From contig NZ_JAVDUV010000002.1 in assembly GCF_031456545.1 (NCBI RefSeq), positions 186,001-250,000 of the forward strand: DNA of 64,000 nt. Direction: 5' to 3'. The stretch is from Agromyces sp. 3263 (lineage in GTDB: Bacteria > Actinomycetota > Actinomycetes > Actinomycetales > Microbacteriaceae). The translations under genes were made by a program, and so were the position numbers. Position 1 is the first letter of the stretch; every line of letters begins with the position of its first letter. Of the stretch, positions 8,398 to 16,877 are shown in pieces. Below the pieces are notes generated by a model. It did no database searches and had not been told where the DNA came from. It saw only the letters and a program-made list of their open reading frames with translations.

Positions 8398-9183
8398 TCA
8401 GATGCCTTGCCATTCGGGCTTGTTCGACCAGGCATGCCGGTAGTAGGCGATGAACTCGAGCTTCGACGCGGCCGCCTCATCGATGATGACCGTCGCGTGT
8501 GGATGAAGCTGGATTGCCGAACCGGGAGAGCTGGTCGACACCGCGCCCTCGACGGCGGCCGCGACCGCGTCGGCCTTCGCATGGCCGAATGCGAGCAACA
8601 TGAGGTGTCGAGCGCGGAGGATCGTGCCGATGCCCTGCGTGATGCAGTGCATCGGCACGTCACAGGCTGACTCGAAGAAGCGCGCGTTGTCGCGCCGGGT
8701 GGACTCCGTGAGCGTCTTCACCCGCGTCAGGGACGCCAGGGATGAGCCCGGCTCGTTGAAGCCGATGTGCCCGGTGCGCCCGATGCCCAGGATCTGCAGG
8801 TCGACACCGCCGGCCGCATCGATTGCCGCTTCGTAGTCGGAGCCGGCCGTCCGGATCGTTGCCGGATCGCCGCTCGGCACCCGAACGTGCTCGGGGGTGA
8901 GGCTGAGCGGTCCCACGACCTCACGCGCGATCACGCTGCGGTAACTTTCGGGGTGGCCGGCGGACAGGCCCACGTATTCGTCGAGCGCGAAGCCGCGCAC
9001 ACGCCTAACGTCGATGCCCTCGTCGTGGATGCGGCGGGCGAGCGCCCCGTATGTCGTGAGTGGCGTCGAGCCGGTCGCGAGCCCGAGCACGGCGTCCGGT
9101 TTGGAGCGGATGAGGTTGACGATGGCTTCGGCGGCGAGCGCGCCGGCTTCCTCCTCGTCGCGCACGATCAGTACTTCAGCCAA
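8398..9183 (-). CDS. nagB: Glucosamine-6-phosphate deaminase
   Basis: 261-residue enzyme converting glucosamine-6-phosphate to fructose-6-phosphate and ammonia. Family motifs: GLATGSTP near residue 35 (phosphate loop), FALDEYVGL with the catalytic aspartate region, and GRTGHIGFNEPGS with the active-site histidine and glutamate. The TTG at 9183 is chosen as start because GGAGG at 9190-9194 lies 6 nt upstream and the N terminus LAEVLIV fits the family. It overlaps the ROK kinase gene by 8 nt and must be co-transcribed with it. The order kinase then deaminase suits N-acetylglucosamine or glucosamine use, but no NagA deacetylase is in the window. Confidence 0.94.
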   Translation of the reverse strand: MAEVLIVRDEEEAGALAAEAIVNLIRSKPDAVLGLATGSTPLTTYGALARRIHDEGIDVRRVRGFALDEYVGLSAGHPESYRSVIAREVVGPLSLTPEHVRVPSGDPATIRTAGSDYEAAIDAAGGVDLQILGIGRTGHIGFNEPGSSLASLTRVKTLTESTRRDNARFFESACDVPMHCITQGIGTILRARHLMLLAFGHAKADAVAAAVEGAVSTSSPGSAIQLHPHATVIIDEAAASKLEFIAYYRHAWSNKPEWQGI

Positions 9184-10060
9184 CGGGCACCTCCATGGGG
9201 TCGGCAACCATGCGCGGCAGCAGCGCCGCGCCCAGGGCGCCGAGGTTCGTCGCCCGAGCGACGCCGAGTCGGTCGGCGATCTGCAAGTGGGAGAGGAACG
9301 TGTCGGAGTCGTCGTCTTCCGCGAGGGCACGCACGACCTGTTCGAGAAAGCCGCTGCAGTTCGACACGACTCCGCCGCCGAGCACGATGCTCGACGGGTC
9401 GGTCGCCAACGTGGTCATCCGGAGCAGCGCGACCAGGCCCTTCAGGAAGTCGTCGGGGAGTGGCGCGTCGCGGTCTCGATCCGGGTTGAAGCGCGAGAGC
9501 GCGGAACCGGAGGTTGACGTCTCGATGCAGCCGCGCTGCCCGCACCCGCATTCCCGGTCGGTGAGCCCGAGCGGGAAGTGACCGAGCTCGCCCGCATGAC
9601 CATGTCGGCCGTGGACCAGCCGACCGTTCGTCACGAGCCCGACTCCGAGCCCGGTACCGATATTGATGTAGGCGAACGACTGTGGGGCGCCGCGGTTGTC
9701 GGAGTGCACGTACTGCATCGCGCCGAGCGTCGCCGCACTGACGTCGTTGTCGACCACGACCCTGGCCCCGGTCGCGTCAGCGACGAGTCGCTGGAGTGGC
9801 AGACGTGCGATCCCGAGGTTCGCGGCGTGCCGCACGACGCCGGACGCCGGGTCGACGAGTCCGGGGACGCCGATCCCGATCTCGGCCGGTGGAATTCCAG
9901 GTGACGCTTCGGAAAGCACCATCACGACGTCCGTGATGGACTGCAGGACGCCGGAGCTGCCGAGTGCCGTGCGGCGCTCAGCCTCCGCCACGATGGCATC
10001 GCCCTCTGAGATGACGACGCCACGGGTGGACGTGCCGCCCACATCGATCCCGATCCGCAT
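9176..10060 (-). CDS. ROK family sugar kinase (probable N-acetylglucosamine/glucosamine kinase)
   Basis: 294-residue ROK protein with the ATP-binding start IGIDVGGTSTRG, substrate motif GHAGELGHFPLG and the zinc-binding ROK signature CGCGQRGCIE. There is no N-terminal winged helix, so it is an enzyme and not a ROK repressor. Its position directly upstream of nagB and divergent from a beta-N-acetylhexosaminidase indicates that it phosphorylates the amino sugar released by that enzyme. Glucokinase activity is an alternative. The promoter region carries two TetR-type operators. Confidence 0.9.
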   Translation of the reverse strand: MRIGIDVGGTSTRGVVISEGDAIVAEAERRTALGSSGVLQSITDVVMVLSEASPGIPPAEIGIGVPGLVDPASGVVRHAANLGIARLPLQRLVADATGARVVVDNDVSAATLGAMQYVHSDNRGAPQSFAYINIGTGLGVGLVTNGRLVHGRHGHAGELGHFPLGLTDRECGCGQRGCIETSTSGSALSRFNPDRDRDAPLPDDFLKGLVALLRMTTLATDPSSIVLGGGVVSNCSGFLEQVVRALAEDDDSDTFLSHLQIADRLGVARATNLGALGAALLPRMVADPMEVPVG

Positions 10061-10082
10061 GTATCCTCCTGATTTAACTCGT

Positions 10083-10102
10083 TATCTGACATGTGTAAGG
10101 TA
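10083..10102 (+). promoter_or_regulatory. TetR-type operator 1 in the nag divergent promoter
   Basis: 20-bp imperfect palindrome TATCTGACATGTGTAAGGTA. It matches the operator in front of the tetR gene (13446-13465) at 14 of 20 positions. Together with operator 2 it forms a larger dyad centred on 10104. Confidence 0.6.
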
Positions 10103-10105
10103 GTG

Positions 10106-10125
10106 TACCTAACAACCGTTAGATA
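10106..10125 (-). promoter_or_regulatory. TetR-type operator 2 in the nag divergent promoter
   Basis: Read on the minus strand the site is TATCTAACGGTTGTTAGGTA, matching the tetR-promoter operator at 15 of 20 positions. It is a mirror image of operator 1 about position 10104, with a central AGGTA-GTG-TACCT. Binding would block both the kinase-nagB and the hexosaminidase transcripts. Confidence 0.6.
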
Positions 10126-10150
10126 AGAGCCTTCAATGACGAGGAGCGGC

Positions 10151-11842
10151 GTGACCGATCTCATCAGCATTCACGGACCTCACCAGCCGAGCGCTGGCGA
10201 GGCGTTCTCGACGGCGGCCATTCCGGCTGTCCGCAGCGCCCGCTTCCTTCCCGGCACCTGGCGTGTCTCCTCCGGCGCCCGCGTGAGCGGTCCGGAGTCG
10301 CTCGCCGGCCTGTTGCACCGCTTCGTCGAGGATGTGGCGACGGACTCGGGCCTCGCGCTCGTGGTCGCGTCGGATGGAGACGACGCGGTCACGGCTGACA
10401 TCCTCGTCGAGCTCGACGCCACAGGTCTGGAGCATCTCCCACTCGCGACCGGCGTGCGCGCCGACGGTCGCGACCTCGAGGACGCGGACGAACGGCATGC
10501 GATCGAGATCGACCCGACCGGCGTCCGCCTTCGCGGCGCGACTCACGAAGCAGTGCATCGCGCGCTCACGACGCTTCGCCAGCTCATCACGGCAGGCGCT
10601 GTTGGGAGCGTCGCCGAGGTGGCGGGCGCGCGCCTCTCCGACGGTCCGCGCTTCGCCTGGCGCGGGCTCTCCGTCGACGTCGTCCGAACCTTCCACGATC
10701 CCGAGTCGATCCGCCGGGTCATCGACATGTGCTCGCTGTACAAGCTGAACGTGCTGCACCTGCACCTCACCGACGACCAGGGCTGGCGGTTCGAAGTCCC
10801 GACCTGGCCGCTCCTCACGGAGGTCGGCGGGGCCGGTGCGCTCGGCGACCGCCCGGGCGGGTATTACTCGCAGGCGGATGTCGCCGAGCTCGTGCAGTAC
10901 GCACGCGAGCGGTTCGTCACGATCGTGCCCGAGGTCGACCTGCCCGGTCACGTGCAGGCCGTGTTCCGTGCCTACCCGGCGCTCGCCCCCGAGCCGAACC
11001 CTGCGGCCGAGGCGGCTTCGGCTGCCGGCCTCGCGATCGGCACGCTCGACCTCGACCGCGGCCCGACACGGCAATTCGTCGCGGACGCGCTCACGGCGGT
11101 GGCCGTGCAGTTCCACACGGCCGCCTACGTCCACGTCGGCGGCGATGAGGCATTCGGCATGTCCGACGAGGCCCACGCCGCGTTCGTCGATGAGGCCATG
11201 GCCGTCGTCCGGGGGCTCGGCAAGCGTGCGATCGGCTGGCAGGAGGCGGCTCGAGCGAACGTCGGCGCCGACGACGTGGTGCAGTACTGGATCGAACCGA
11301 ACCAGATGGCCGCGATGATGGACTCCGGCGCCCTGGATGGGATGCTCCCGCCCGAGCTGGCGACGGTGTTCCTGGAGACGATGGGCAAGTCGTCCGACGA
11401 CGTTCCGACCGCGCTTGCAAAGGGCGCTCGGGTGCTCGTCTCGCCGAACACGGTTCTCTATTTCGACCAGCCGCACGCCGAGACGGCCGCGACCGAAGAT
11501 CAGGAAGCGCTGCGGGCGCGGGTCGGCCTGCCGTTCTATCCTGGGGCCACGCTCCGCGAGATGGTCGAGTGGGACCCGGTGTCGGTGACACCGGGCCTCG
11601 ATTCCGATGACCGCATCGCCGGGGTCGAGGCCGCGGTCTGGTGCGAGACCGTCACCGATCGCGACGACCTCGAGTTCCTGCTCATGCCCCGCCTCGCCGG
11701 CCTCGGTGAGCGTGCCTGGTCTGCGACGCCGACGGACTGGGACGAGTACGTCCACCGCCTGGCGGCGGCATCCCGAGCGTGGGATCGCCGGGGCTGGGCA
11801 TGGTTCCGGCCCGCCTCGATCGAGTGGCAGGGCGTCATGTAA
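10151..11842 (+). CDS. Beta-N-acetylhexosaminidase, GH20
   Basis: About 563-residue glycosidase that removes terminal GlcNAc/GalNAc residues by substrate-assisted catalysis. The N-terminal GH20b-like domain (about residues 30-160) is followed by the catalytic barrel starting FAWRGLSVDVVRTFH. The Asp-Glu catalytic pair is in HVGGDEA at residues 332-333, and TDDQGWR and VPEVDLPGH are also typical. The GTG at 10151 has GAGGAG 4 nt upstream and is preferred; an in-frame ATG at 10136 without a ribosome-binding site would add five residues. No signal peptide is seen, so the enzyme should act on imported chitooligosaccharides or glycan fragments. Confidence 0.93.
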   Translation: MTDLISIHGPHQPSAGEAFSTAAIPAVRSARFLPGTWRVSSGARVSGPESLAGLLHRFVEDVATDSGLALVVASDGDDAVTADILVELDATGLEHLPLATGVRADGRDLEDADERHAIEIDPTGVRLRGATHEAVHRALTTLRQLITAGAVGSVAEVAGARLSDGPRFAWRGLSVDVVRTFHDPESIRRVIDMCSLYKLNVLHLHLTDDQGWRFEVPTWPLLTEVGGAGALGDRPGGYYSQADVAELVQYARERFVTIVPEVDLPGHVQAVFRAYPALAPEPNPAAEAASAAGLAIGTLDLDRGPTRQFVADALTAVAVQFHTAAYVHVGGDEAFGMSDEAHAAFVDEAMAVVRGLGKRAIGWQEAARANVGADDVVQYWIEPNQMAAMMDSGALDGMLPPELATVFLETMGKSSDDVPTALAKGARVLVSPNTVLYFDQPHAETAATEDQEALRARVGLPFYPGATLREMVEWDPVSVTPGLDSDDRIAGVEAAVWCETVTDRDDLEFLLMPRLAGLGERAWSATPTDWDEYVHRLAAASRAWDRRGWAWFRPASIEWQGVM

Positions 11843-11978
11843 CGGGTCGCAGGGCGCAGCCGACCCGGCTGCACACCCTCCGCATCCCACTCGACGCCAG
11901 ACCCGGCGCGCAGCTCGCGCGCTCACCCATTCCCAGGCCCGCACACGCGGACCGCCCGCACCTACACAAGGATGTGCA

Positions 11979-13388
11979 GTGGACACCACCACGAACCCGG
12001 TCGCCCCGGCGACCACGGCTACGAAGCCCAAGCCGGTCTTCCTCACCTCGCGCCGCGAGCGCCTCGGATACAACTCGTTCTGGTTCGGCCAGAACATCCT
12101 GTTCATCATCGTCACGTCGTTCCTGGCCGTGTACTACACGTCCGCGCTCGGTATCCCCGCAGTGATCGTCGGCACGATCCTGCTGATCGCCCGTCTCTAC
12201 GACGCGATCATCGACCCCGTCCTGGCGACCGTGATCGAGCGGTTCCAGCTGAAGAGCGGCAAGTTCAAGCCGTGGGTGTTCCTCGCGGCCATCACCGTTC
12301 CGCTGTTCACGGTGTTCTGCTTCGGCTTCCAGGACCTCCTCATTTAGCAGGACCTCGCCGTGCGCATCACCTATGCGACGATCACCTACTTGATCTGGGG
12401 CACCGTGTACGCGGCGTCGGACGGCCCGGGCTATGCCCTCGGCGCCGTCATGTCGCCCGAGCCGGCCGAGCGGAACGTCATCCTCTCCAACAACCACGTG
12501 GCAGGCCTCATCGGCATCCTCGTCGGCATCATCGCGATGCCGCAGGTGCTCGCTGCGACCGCGAACAACTGGTTCCTCACCCTCGCGATCTTCGGCGTCG
12601 TCAGCCTCCTCGTGATGCTTCCGATCCGCTCCGCCAAGGAGCGAGTCAGCGCCGAGGGCCGTGAGCGCCCGTCGATCCTGGCGATCTGGCGCGCTGTCGT
12701 CCACAACAAGTACCTCATGCTCACGGTCGTGATCGGCCTCGTCGTGAACGGCGCGAACTTCGCGACGACCCTCGCGCCCTTCGTGGCCGGCGACATCTAC
12801 GGAAGCCCCGAATCCTCGTCACTCCTGCTGATGCTGACCATCCTCCCCGTCGTCGTCATCGCCCCCTTCGGAGGTCGCCTGATCCGCCGATTCGGCAAGA
12901 TCCCGCTGCTTGCCTTCTCGCTGATCGCAGGCGCTGCGCTCTCGCTCGTCGCCTTCTTCTTCTGCAAGGAGTCCTTCGAGCTGATGCTTCTGGTCTCGGC
13001 GTTGAAGGGCATCGTCCTGGCACCGCAGGTGTTCATGTTCTCGCTGCTGTTCGCCGACTCGATCGAGTACGACTTCTACCGGAACAAGCGCCGCTACGAG
13101 GCCGCCACGTTCTCCATGCAGACGCTGATGGCGAAGGCGGGTACGGCGATCTCGGGTGCGGTCGGCCTCTGGGTGATCGGCCTCGCCGGCTACCAGTCGT
13201 CCGTCGCGGGCGAGGCCGTGACCCAGTCGACCGGTGCCATCGACTCCATGTGGGCCGTGTACAACCTGGGTGCCGCGATCGGCTCGGCCCTGGGCGCGTT
13301 CATCCTGCTGAAGTTCTACGACCTGACCGAGGCCAAGCTCAAGGTCATGGTCGAGGACAACCGCATGCACGAGCAGATCGCCGACTGA
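11979..13388 (+). pseudogene. GPH-type sugar:cation symporter gene interrupted by an in-frame amber codon
   Basis: The GTG-started frame (AAGGA upstream) encodes the N terminus of a glycoside-pentoside-hexuronide symporter, with YNSFWFGQN, ARLYDAIIDPVLA and SGKFKPWV. It stops at TAG (12345-12347) after residue 122. The same frame continues without shift for a further 347 codons and contains the rest of the transporter (YDFYRNKRRYEAATFSMQTLMAKAGTA-type region), ending at 13388. Total length of 469 sense codons is normal for the family. A single base change, for example TAG from GAG or CAG, explains it. It would import the hexosaminidase substrate. Sequencing error or readthrough are alternatives. 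A strong terminator follows. Confidence 0.85.
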
Positions 13389-13405
13389 CGAAGTGCGAGA
13401 GCGAG

Positions 13406-13434
13406 GGGGCGGATGCCGCCACGGCATCCGCCCC
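13406..13434 (+). terminator. Terminator after the GPH transporter gene
   Basis: Perfect 13-bp inverted repeat, arms 13406-13418 and 13422-13434, loop CCA, 18 nt after the stop codon. It separates the transporter from the tetR promoter. Confidence 0.85.
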
Positions 13435-13445
13435 TCATCACCGCG

Positions 13446-13465
13446 TATCTGTCGGATGTCAGATA
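13446..13465 (+). promoter_or_regulatory. TetR operator in front of its own gene
   Basis: Palindrome TATCTGTCGGATGTCAGATA, extended by CG on the left and CG on the right to 8-bp perfect arms (CGTATCTG / CAGATACG). It lies 33 nt before the tetR ATG and shares its pattern with both sites at 10083-10125, so autoregulation plus control of the nag genes is likely. Confidence 0.7.
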
Positions 13466-13498
13466 CGATGAGAGTTCCGATTTCTGGAGGTTGGTCGC

Positions 13499-14092
13499 AT
13501 GGCACGCAGGCTGAGCCCCGAGGTCCGTCGTGAGGAGATCGTCGAGATCACCGACGCGATCATCGCCGCCGAGGGCTATCGTTCGTTGAGCCTCCGCGAG
13601 GTCGCGCGCCGGTGCGGGATGTCCGCTCCCGGGCTGATGCACTACTTCCCCGACATGGAGAGCCTGCTGTACGCCGTGCTCCAGCATCGCGACGAGCTCG
13701 ACCTCGCCGCGATCGCCGCCGGCCAGCCCGAGGATGCCCGACTCGACGACTTCGTCGAGACCGCCCTCAGCTACTACGAGCGCGCGGGGGACACGACCCG
13801 GCGGTACGACGCGCTCGAGGCCGAAGCCATCGACCCGAAGCATCCGGCCCATACCTACTACCTGGAGCGCGACGCGCGCTCGTTCGCCGCGCTCCGCCCC
13901 CTGGTCGAGCGCGAGTTCGAAGATCCCGACCGTGTCTTCCTGCTGCTTCGGGCGGTGTTCGAAGGGCTGCGATTCCGTCGGCTCCGTGACCCCGAGCACG
14001 TCGACCTCCGGCGCGAATGGCACGAGGTGCGCGACATCGTGCTCGACAAGCTCGAGCGCCGCGTCGGGCAGGGAAACGTTCCGGCTCGCTGA
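13499..14092 (+). CDS. TetR/AcrR family regulator of the amino-sugar module
   Basis: 197-residue regulator with an N-terminal helix-turn-helix (about residues 10-55; LREVARRCGMSAPGLMHYF) and a C-terminal helical ligand-binding domain starting near residue 65. The ATG at 13499 has TGGAGG 7 nt upstream. It follows the GH20/transporter transcript on the same strand, but a terminator and its own operator separate it from them. The operator resemblance to the nagB/GH20 intergenic sites makes it the probable local repressor. The inducing ligand is unknown. Confidence 0.88.
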   Translation: MARRLSPEVRREEIVEITDAIIAAEGYRSLSLREVARRCGMSAPGLMHYFPDMESLLYAVLQHRDELDLAAIAAGQPEDARLDDFVETALSYYERAGDTTRRYDALEAEAIDPKHPAHTYYLERDARSFAALRPLVEREFEDPDRVFLLLRAVFEGLRFRRLRDPEHVDLRREWHEVRDIVLDKLERRVGQGNVPAR

Positions 14093-14104
14093 TCCACTCG
14101 GCCG

Positions 14105-14824
14105 ACGGTCGATCTGTACCGTGTCGGGGCTGAAGCGTCACTTCTGTTTGCGTTCGGCGTGGCCCCGCGGGCATTCACGTCCGCCCTCGCCGATGCCCGC
14201 GTGGGCGACGCGGCCGACCTCGAACTCGAGGCGACGGATGCCCCGGGCTTCGCCCGCGACGAGTTCGTCGAGTGGGTGACCGACGACCTGCCGGTGTTGC
14301 ACGCCGGCGTGCCGTTCGCCCTCGAGCTCGTCGCCGAGCACGCGGTTTCGTAAGCGGTCGACGGCGCCGTCCTGCCCGACTGGCTGACGCTCGAAGCCGA
14401 CGGCACGCTCGTCGGCACCCCGCCGGCCGCCGGCACCTCAACCGTCACCATCACGGCATCCAACGCCGACGGTGAGGGGCACGATCGACGTCGAGGCGGT
14501 GCTGCCGCAGAGCGTGCCGTTCGGGGCGCACGAACTGCGATTCACCACGGTCGGCGCCGACGGCGCCGACGTGTCGACGTCGATCTGGTTCTCGGTCGAC
14601 CAGCGGGTCGCATCCTCGAGGTCTCGACGGAAGGCCCGGTGGCCGAGCCCGTTGCTCCGGTCCCGCCGGCCTCGGCGCCGGCCGCAGTGACGCCTGTCGG
14701 GACCGGCATCGCCTCGACGGGTGTCGACTCGACCTGGTGGGCAGGGGCCGCCATGATCGTGTTGCTCGCCGGAGCACTCGTGCTCGCTGTCGGCGGGCGC
14801 CGCCGCGCCGCGGCCGTCGAGTAG
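14105..14824 (+). pseudogene. Remnant of a cell-surface protein with Ig-like domain and C-terminal anchor
   Basis: Three collinear coding fragments in different frames. Fragment 1 (to 14353 and through its TAA) encodes a putative-Ig type stretch: LPVLHAGVPFALELVAEHAVS, a stop, then LPDWLTLEADGTLVGTPP. Fragment 2 (14472 onward, frame shifted) continues with LPQSVPFGAHELRFTTVG. Fragment 3 (about 14615-14824, shifted again) encodes GPVAEPVAPVPPASAP, a short GIASTG motif, a hydrophobic helix and the positive tail GGRRRAAAVE. One stop and two frameshifts show it is dead. The end resembles a wall- or membrane-anchoring region. No N terminus or signal peptide remains. Confidence 0.75.
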
Positions 14825-14841
14825 TTCCGCCTGACGATCGG

Positions 14842-15534
14842 CTATCGGGCGGAAGCGTCGTGCTCGTCCTGTACGTGTTCGTCGCGCTCGTCCTCGAGGA
14901 GCATGCCGACGGACGTGGCACAGGCATCACCGCGCCATGCCTCGATTCCCTCGCGCACGGCGAAGCCGGCGATGACGAGGCCGGCGATCGCGTCGGCCCA
15001 CCACCACCCGAACAGGCTGTTCAGGACGAGGCCGACCAACACCGCTGCGGAGAGGTACGTGCAGATGAGCGTCTGCTTCGAGTCGGCGACCGCTGTCGCC
15101 GAGCCGAGTTCGCGGCCGGCTCGGCGCTCTGCGAGCGACAGGAACGGCATCAGGAGAACGCTCAGCGCGGTGATGACCAAGCCGAGAGTGCTGTGCTCGA
15201 CGTCGGTTCGCAGCACCAGCGCGAGCAGAGACGAAGCGGTCACGTAGGCGGCCAGGGCGAAGAAGGCGACCGCGATGACGCGCAGTGTGCCCTTCTCCCA
15301 ACGCTCGGGGTCTCGGCGCGTGAACTGCCAGGCGACCGCCGCCGCGGACAGCACCTCAATCGTCGAGTCCAACCCGAACGCGACCAAGGCGGACGACGAC
15401 GCGATGCCACCGGCCGTGATCGCGATCACGGCCTCGACCACGTTGTACGCGATCGTCGCCGAGACGATCCACCGGATCCGACGCTGCAGCGTGTGCGTTC
15501 GCTCAGCCGAAGGGGACAGAGTGTTGACGGTCAT
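14842..15534 (-). CDS. Cation diffusion facilitator family transporter (short form)
   Basis: 230-residue membrane protein with six predicted helices. The metal-binding aspartates of helices 2 and 5 are in AFGLDSTIE and WWWADAIAG. The protein ends soon after helix 6 with an acidic tail and lacks the large C-terminal cytosolic domain of typical cation diffusion facilitators (about 300 residues). The ATG at 15534 overlaps the stop of the ArsR-type gene (ATGA), so the pair is an operon of sensor and efflux pump, probably for Cd, Zn or Pb. Longer upstream starts would run into the regulator gene. Confidence 0.9.
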   Translation of the reverse strand: MTVNTLSPSAERTHTLQRRIRWIVSATIAYNVVEAVIAITAGGIASSSALVAFGLDSTIEVLSAAAVAWQFTRRDPERWEKGTLRVIAVAFFALAAYVTASSLLALVLRTDVEHSTLGLVITALSVLLMPFLSLAERRAGRELGSATAVADSKQTLICTYLSAAVLVGLVLNSLFGWWWADAIAGLVIAGFAVREGIEAWRGDACATSVGMLLEDERDEHVQDEHDASAR

Positions 15535-15869
15535 GCGCAAGTGCAGCTCGCTCCGGCACAGCACCCGGGATCCACGAACAGCACGACCTGCAGCAGCTCG
15601 CTGAGAGCCGGAGCGAGATGTGGGTCGGCGAGCCGATACCAGGTGCGGCGCCCGTCGGGCACAGCCTCGACGAGCCCACACCCACGCAGGCAGGCCAGCT
15701 GATTCGACATGACCTGCCGGGACACCCCGAGCGCATCGGCCAAGTCCGATGGATACGCCGGAGCCTCACGAAGCGTCAGAAGGACACCCGCTCGGGTCGC
15801 GTCCGAAAGCGCGTACCCGAGCCGGGCCAGTGCGGCGGTGTGGGTCACGGACGCGGTGGCGGTCGACAT
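15531..15869 (-). CDS. ArsR/SmtB family metal sensor, CmtR-like
   Basis: 112-residue winged-helix repressor. Cys60 and Cys64 lie in the recognition helix region (LACLRGCGL) and a cysteine cluster lies at the C terminus (Cys103, 104, 109, 111). This matches the CmtR pattern of two recognition-helix cysteines plus a C-terminal cysteine (57, 61, 102 in the mycobacterial protein), which binds Cd(II)/Pb(II). The HTH region reads SDLADALGVSRQVMSNQL. It is translationally coupled to the CDF transporter. The upstream region has a weak inverted repeat TACAG/CTGTA (15881-15912) that might be its operator. Confidence 0.9.
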   Translation of the reverse strand: MSTATASVTHTAALARLGYALSDATRAGVLLTLREAPAYPSDLADALGVSRQVMSNQLACLRGCGLVEAVPDGRRTWYRLADPHLAPALSELLQVVLFVDPGCCAGASCTCA

Positions 15870-16103
15870 GCGAGCGACTGTACAGGAATCGCTGAATTAA
15901 CGAAACGCTGTATCGTCTGCTCCCCTTGAGGATCGGGTTCCGGGTGCGGTGACTGGTCGGCGCGTCCTGATCGACCAGTACGCCGCGGCATCCGGAGTGA
16001 CTGGGACTTCCAGACTCGTCTCGGTGTGTCGAGTCCTGACCGGCTTCGGTATCGAGAACCGCGCGAGTGGGTGGCCCGACCACCACCGAGCACGCTCCGA
16101 GGA
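15870..16103. other. Intergenic region, no gene seen
   Basis: 234 bp between the start of the ArsR-type gene and the end of the TetR gene. It should contain the promoter of the metal operon near 15880-15915, a locally AT-richer stretch. No coding frame with a ribosome-binding site and no strong hairpin were seen. Confidence 0.5.
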
Positions 16104-16781
16104 TCACTCCTGTTCGTCGTCGGTGACGAGCAGCCGCATGAAGGTTTCGAGGAGCGGAAGGGTCGGCCGGGTCGGGTCGAGGAGCGCCTGGATTCGAAGG
16201 CCATCCATCATGGCCATCATCATGGTGACCTTCTCGTCGGCAGTGATCTCCTCGCCGTCCTTTACCGTCGGCAGGCGTCCGCTCGAAAGATGCGAGCGCA
16301 TCCGTTCGCGTCTGGCGATGAAGAACTCGTGCGCGGGGTGTTCCGGATTGGTCGCCGCGACGGTGATCGCGAGCCAGTTCCGCTGGCGTTCAGGATGGGC
16401 GAACTCGTCTGCGAGCACGCTGGACAGCACACGCTCGGCAGGGACGCGCGACTGCATGATGCGGTGCGCCAGTTCCTCGTCATCGAGATCGCGTTGGGCG
16501 AGCGCGGCGAGCAGGAGTTCGTCCTTGCTCGCGAAGTGGCGGAGCAGCGCAGCGTGCGTGACGTCGGATCGCGCGGCGATGTCGCGGAGCGACGCACGTT
16601 CGTAGCCGTGCTCTGCAAAGCTCGCGAGCGCGGCGCGGACGATCTCCGCGCGCCTGGCCGGCGTCTTGGAGTACGGGCCGCGCCGCGAGGGTCGCGGTGA
16701 ACGCGAAGTCCCCGGCGTGTCGGAATCGGGGACGGTGACCGACGAGCGATCCGTCGGCGCGACGGCCGTCGTTCCGTGCAT
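16104..16781 (-). CDS. TetR/AcrR family regulator of the GH78/GH1/GH43 module
   Basis: 225-residue regulator with a disordered Ser/Pro/Arg-rich N terminus of about 35 residues, then a helix-turn-helix (ASLRDIAARSDVTHAALLRHF, about residues 60-80) and a C-terminal ligand domain. The ATG at 16781 is chosen because GGAGA lies 4 nt upstream and longer frames would cover the operators. It is divergent from the MFS gene at 16963, and two 17-bp palindromes lie between them, so it probably represses itself and the glycoside operon. Confidence 0.88.
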   Translation of the reverse strand: MHGTTAVAPTDRSSVTVPDSDTPGTSRSPRPSRRGPYSKTPARRAEIVRAALASFAEHGYERASLRDIAARSDVTHAALLRHFASKDELLLAALAQRDLDDEELAHRIMQSRVPAERVLSSVLADEFAHPERQRNWLAITVAATNPEHPAHEFFIARRERMRSHLSSGRLPTVKDGEEITADEKVTMMMAMMDGLRIQALLDPTRPTLPLLETFMRLLVTDDEQE

Positions 16782-16848
16782 CTCGTCTCCTGTTCGGTGA
16801 TCCACGACCCCAGTCTGGCAGGTCAGTTTGATTCCGGACTTGCCAATA

Positions 16849-16865
16849 GTAACCGACCTGGTTAC
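16849..16865. promoter_or_regulatory. TetR operator A (glycoside module)
   Basis: 17-bp palindrome GTAACCGACCTGGTTAC with 6-bp perfect arms. It lies 68 bp from the tetR start and 98 bp from the MFS start. Confidence 0.7.
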
Positions 16866-16877
16866 AGTTGCCACGGT

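Noticed and set aside
8195..8413. 72-codon minus-strand frame ending GRTGLEPVTDGL
   Set aside because: The ending is the antisense translation of tRNA-Met, a common false gene; no ribosome-binding site.
11843..11867. Hairpin CGGGTCG/CGACCCG after the GH20 gene as terminator
   Set aside because: Only 7 bp with an 11-nt loop and it overlaps the stop codon; the transporter frame follows on the same strand, so read-through is more likely.
15881..15912. TACAG/CTGTA inverted repeat upstream of the CmtR-like gene as operator
   Set aside because: Only 5-bp arms with a 22-nt gap; too weak to list as a site, mentioned in the gene entry only.
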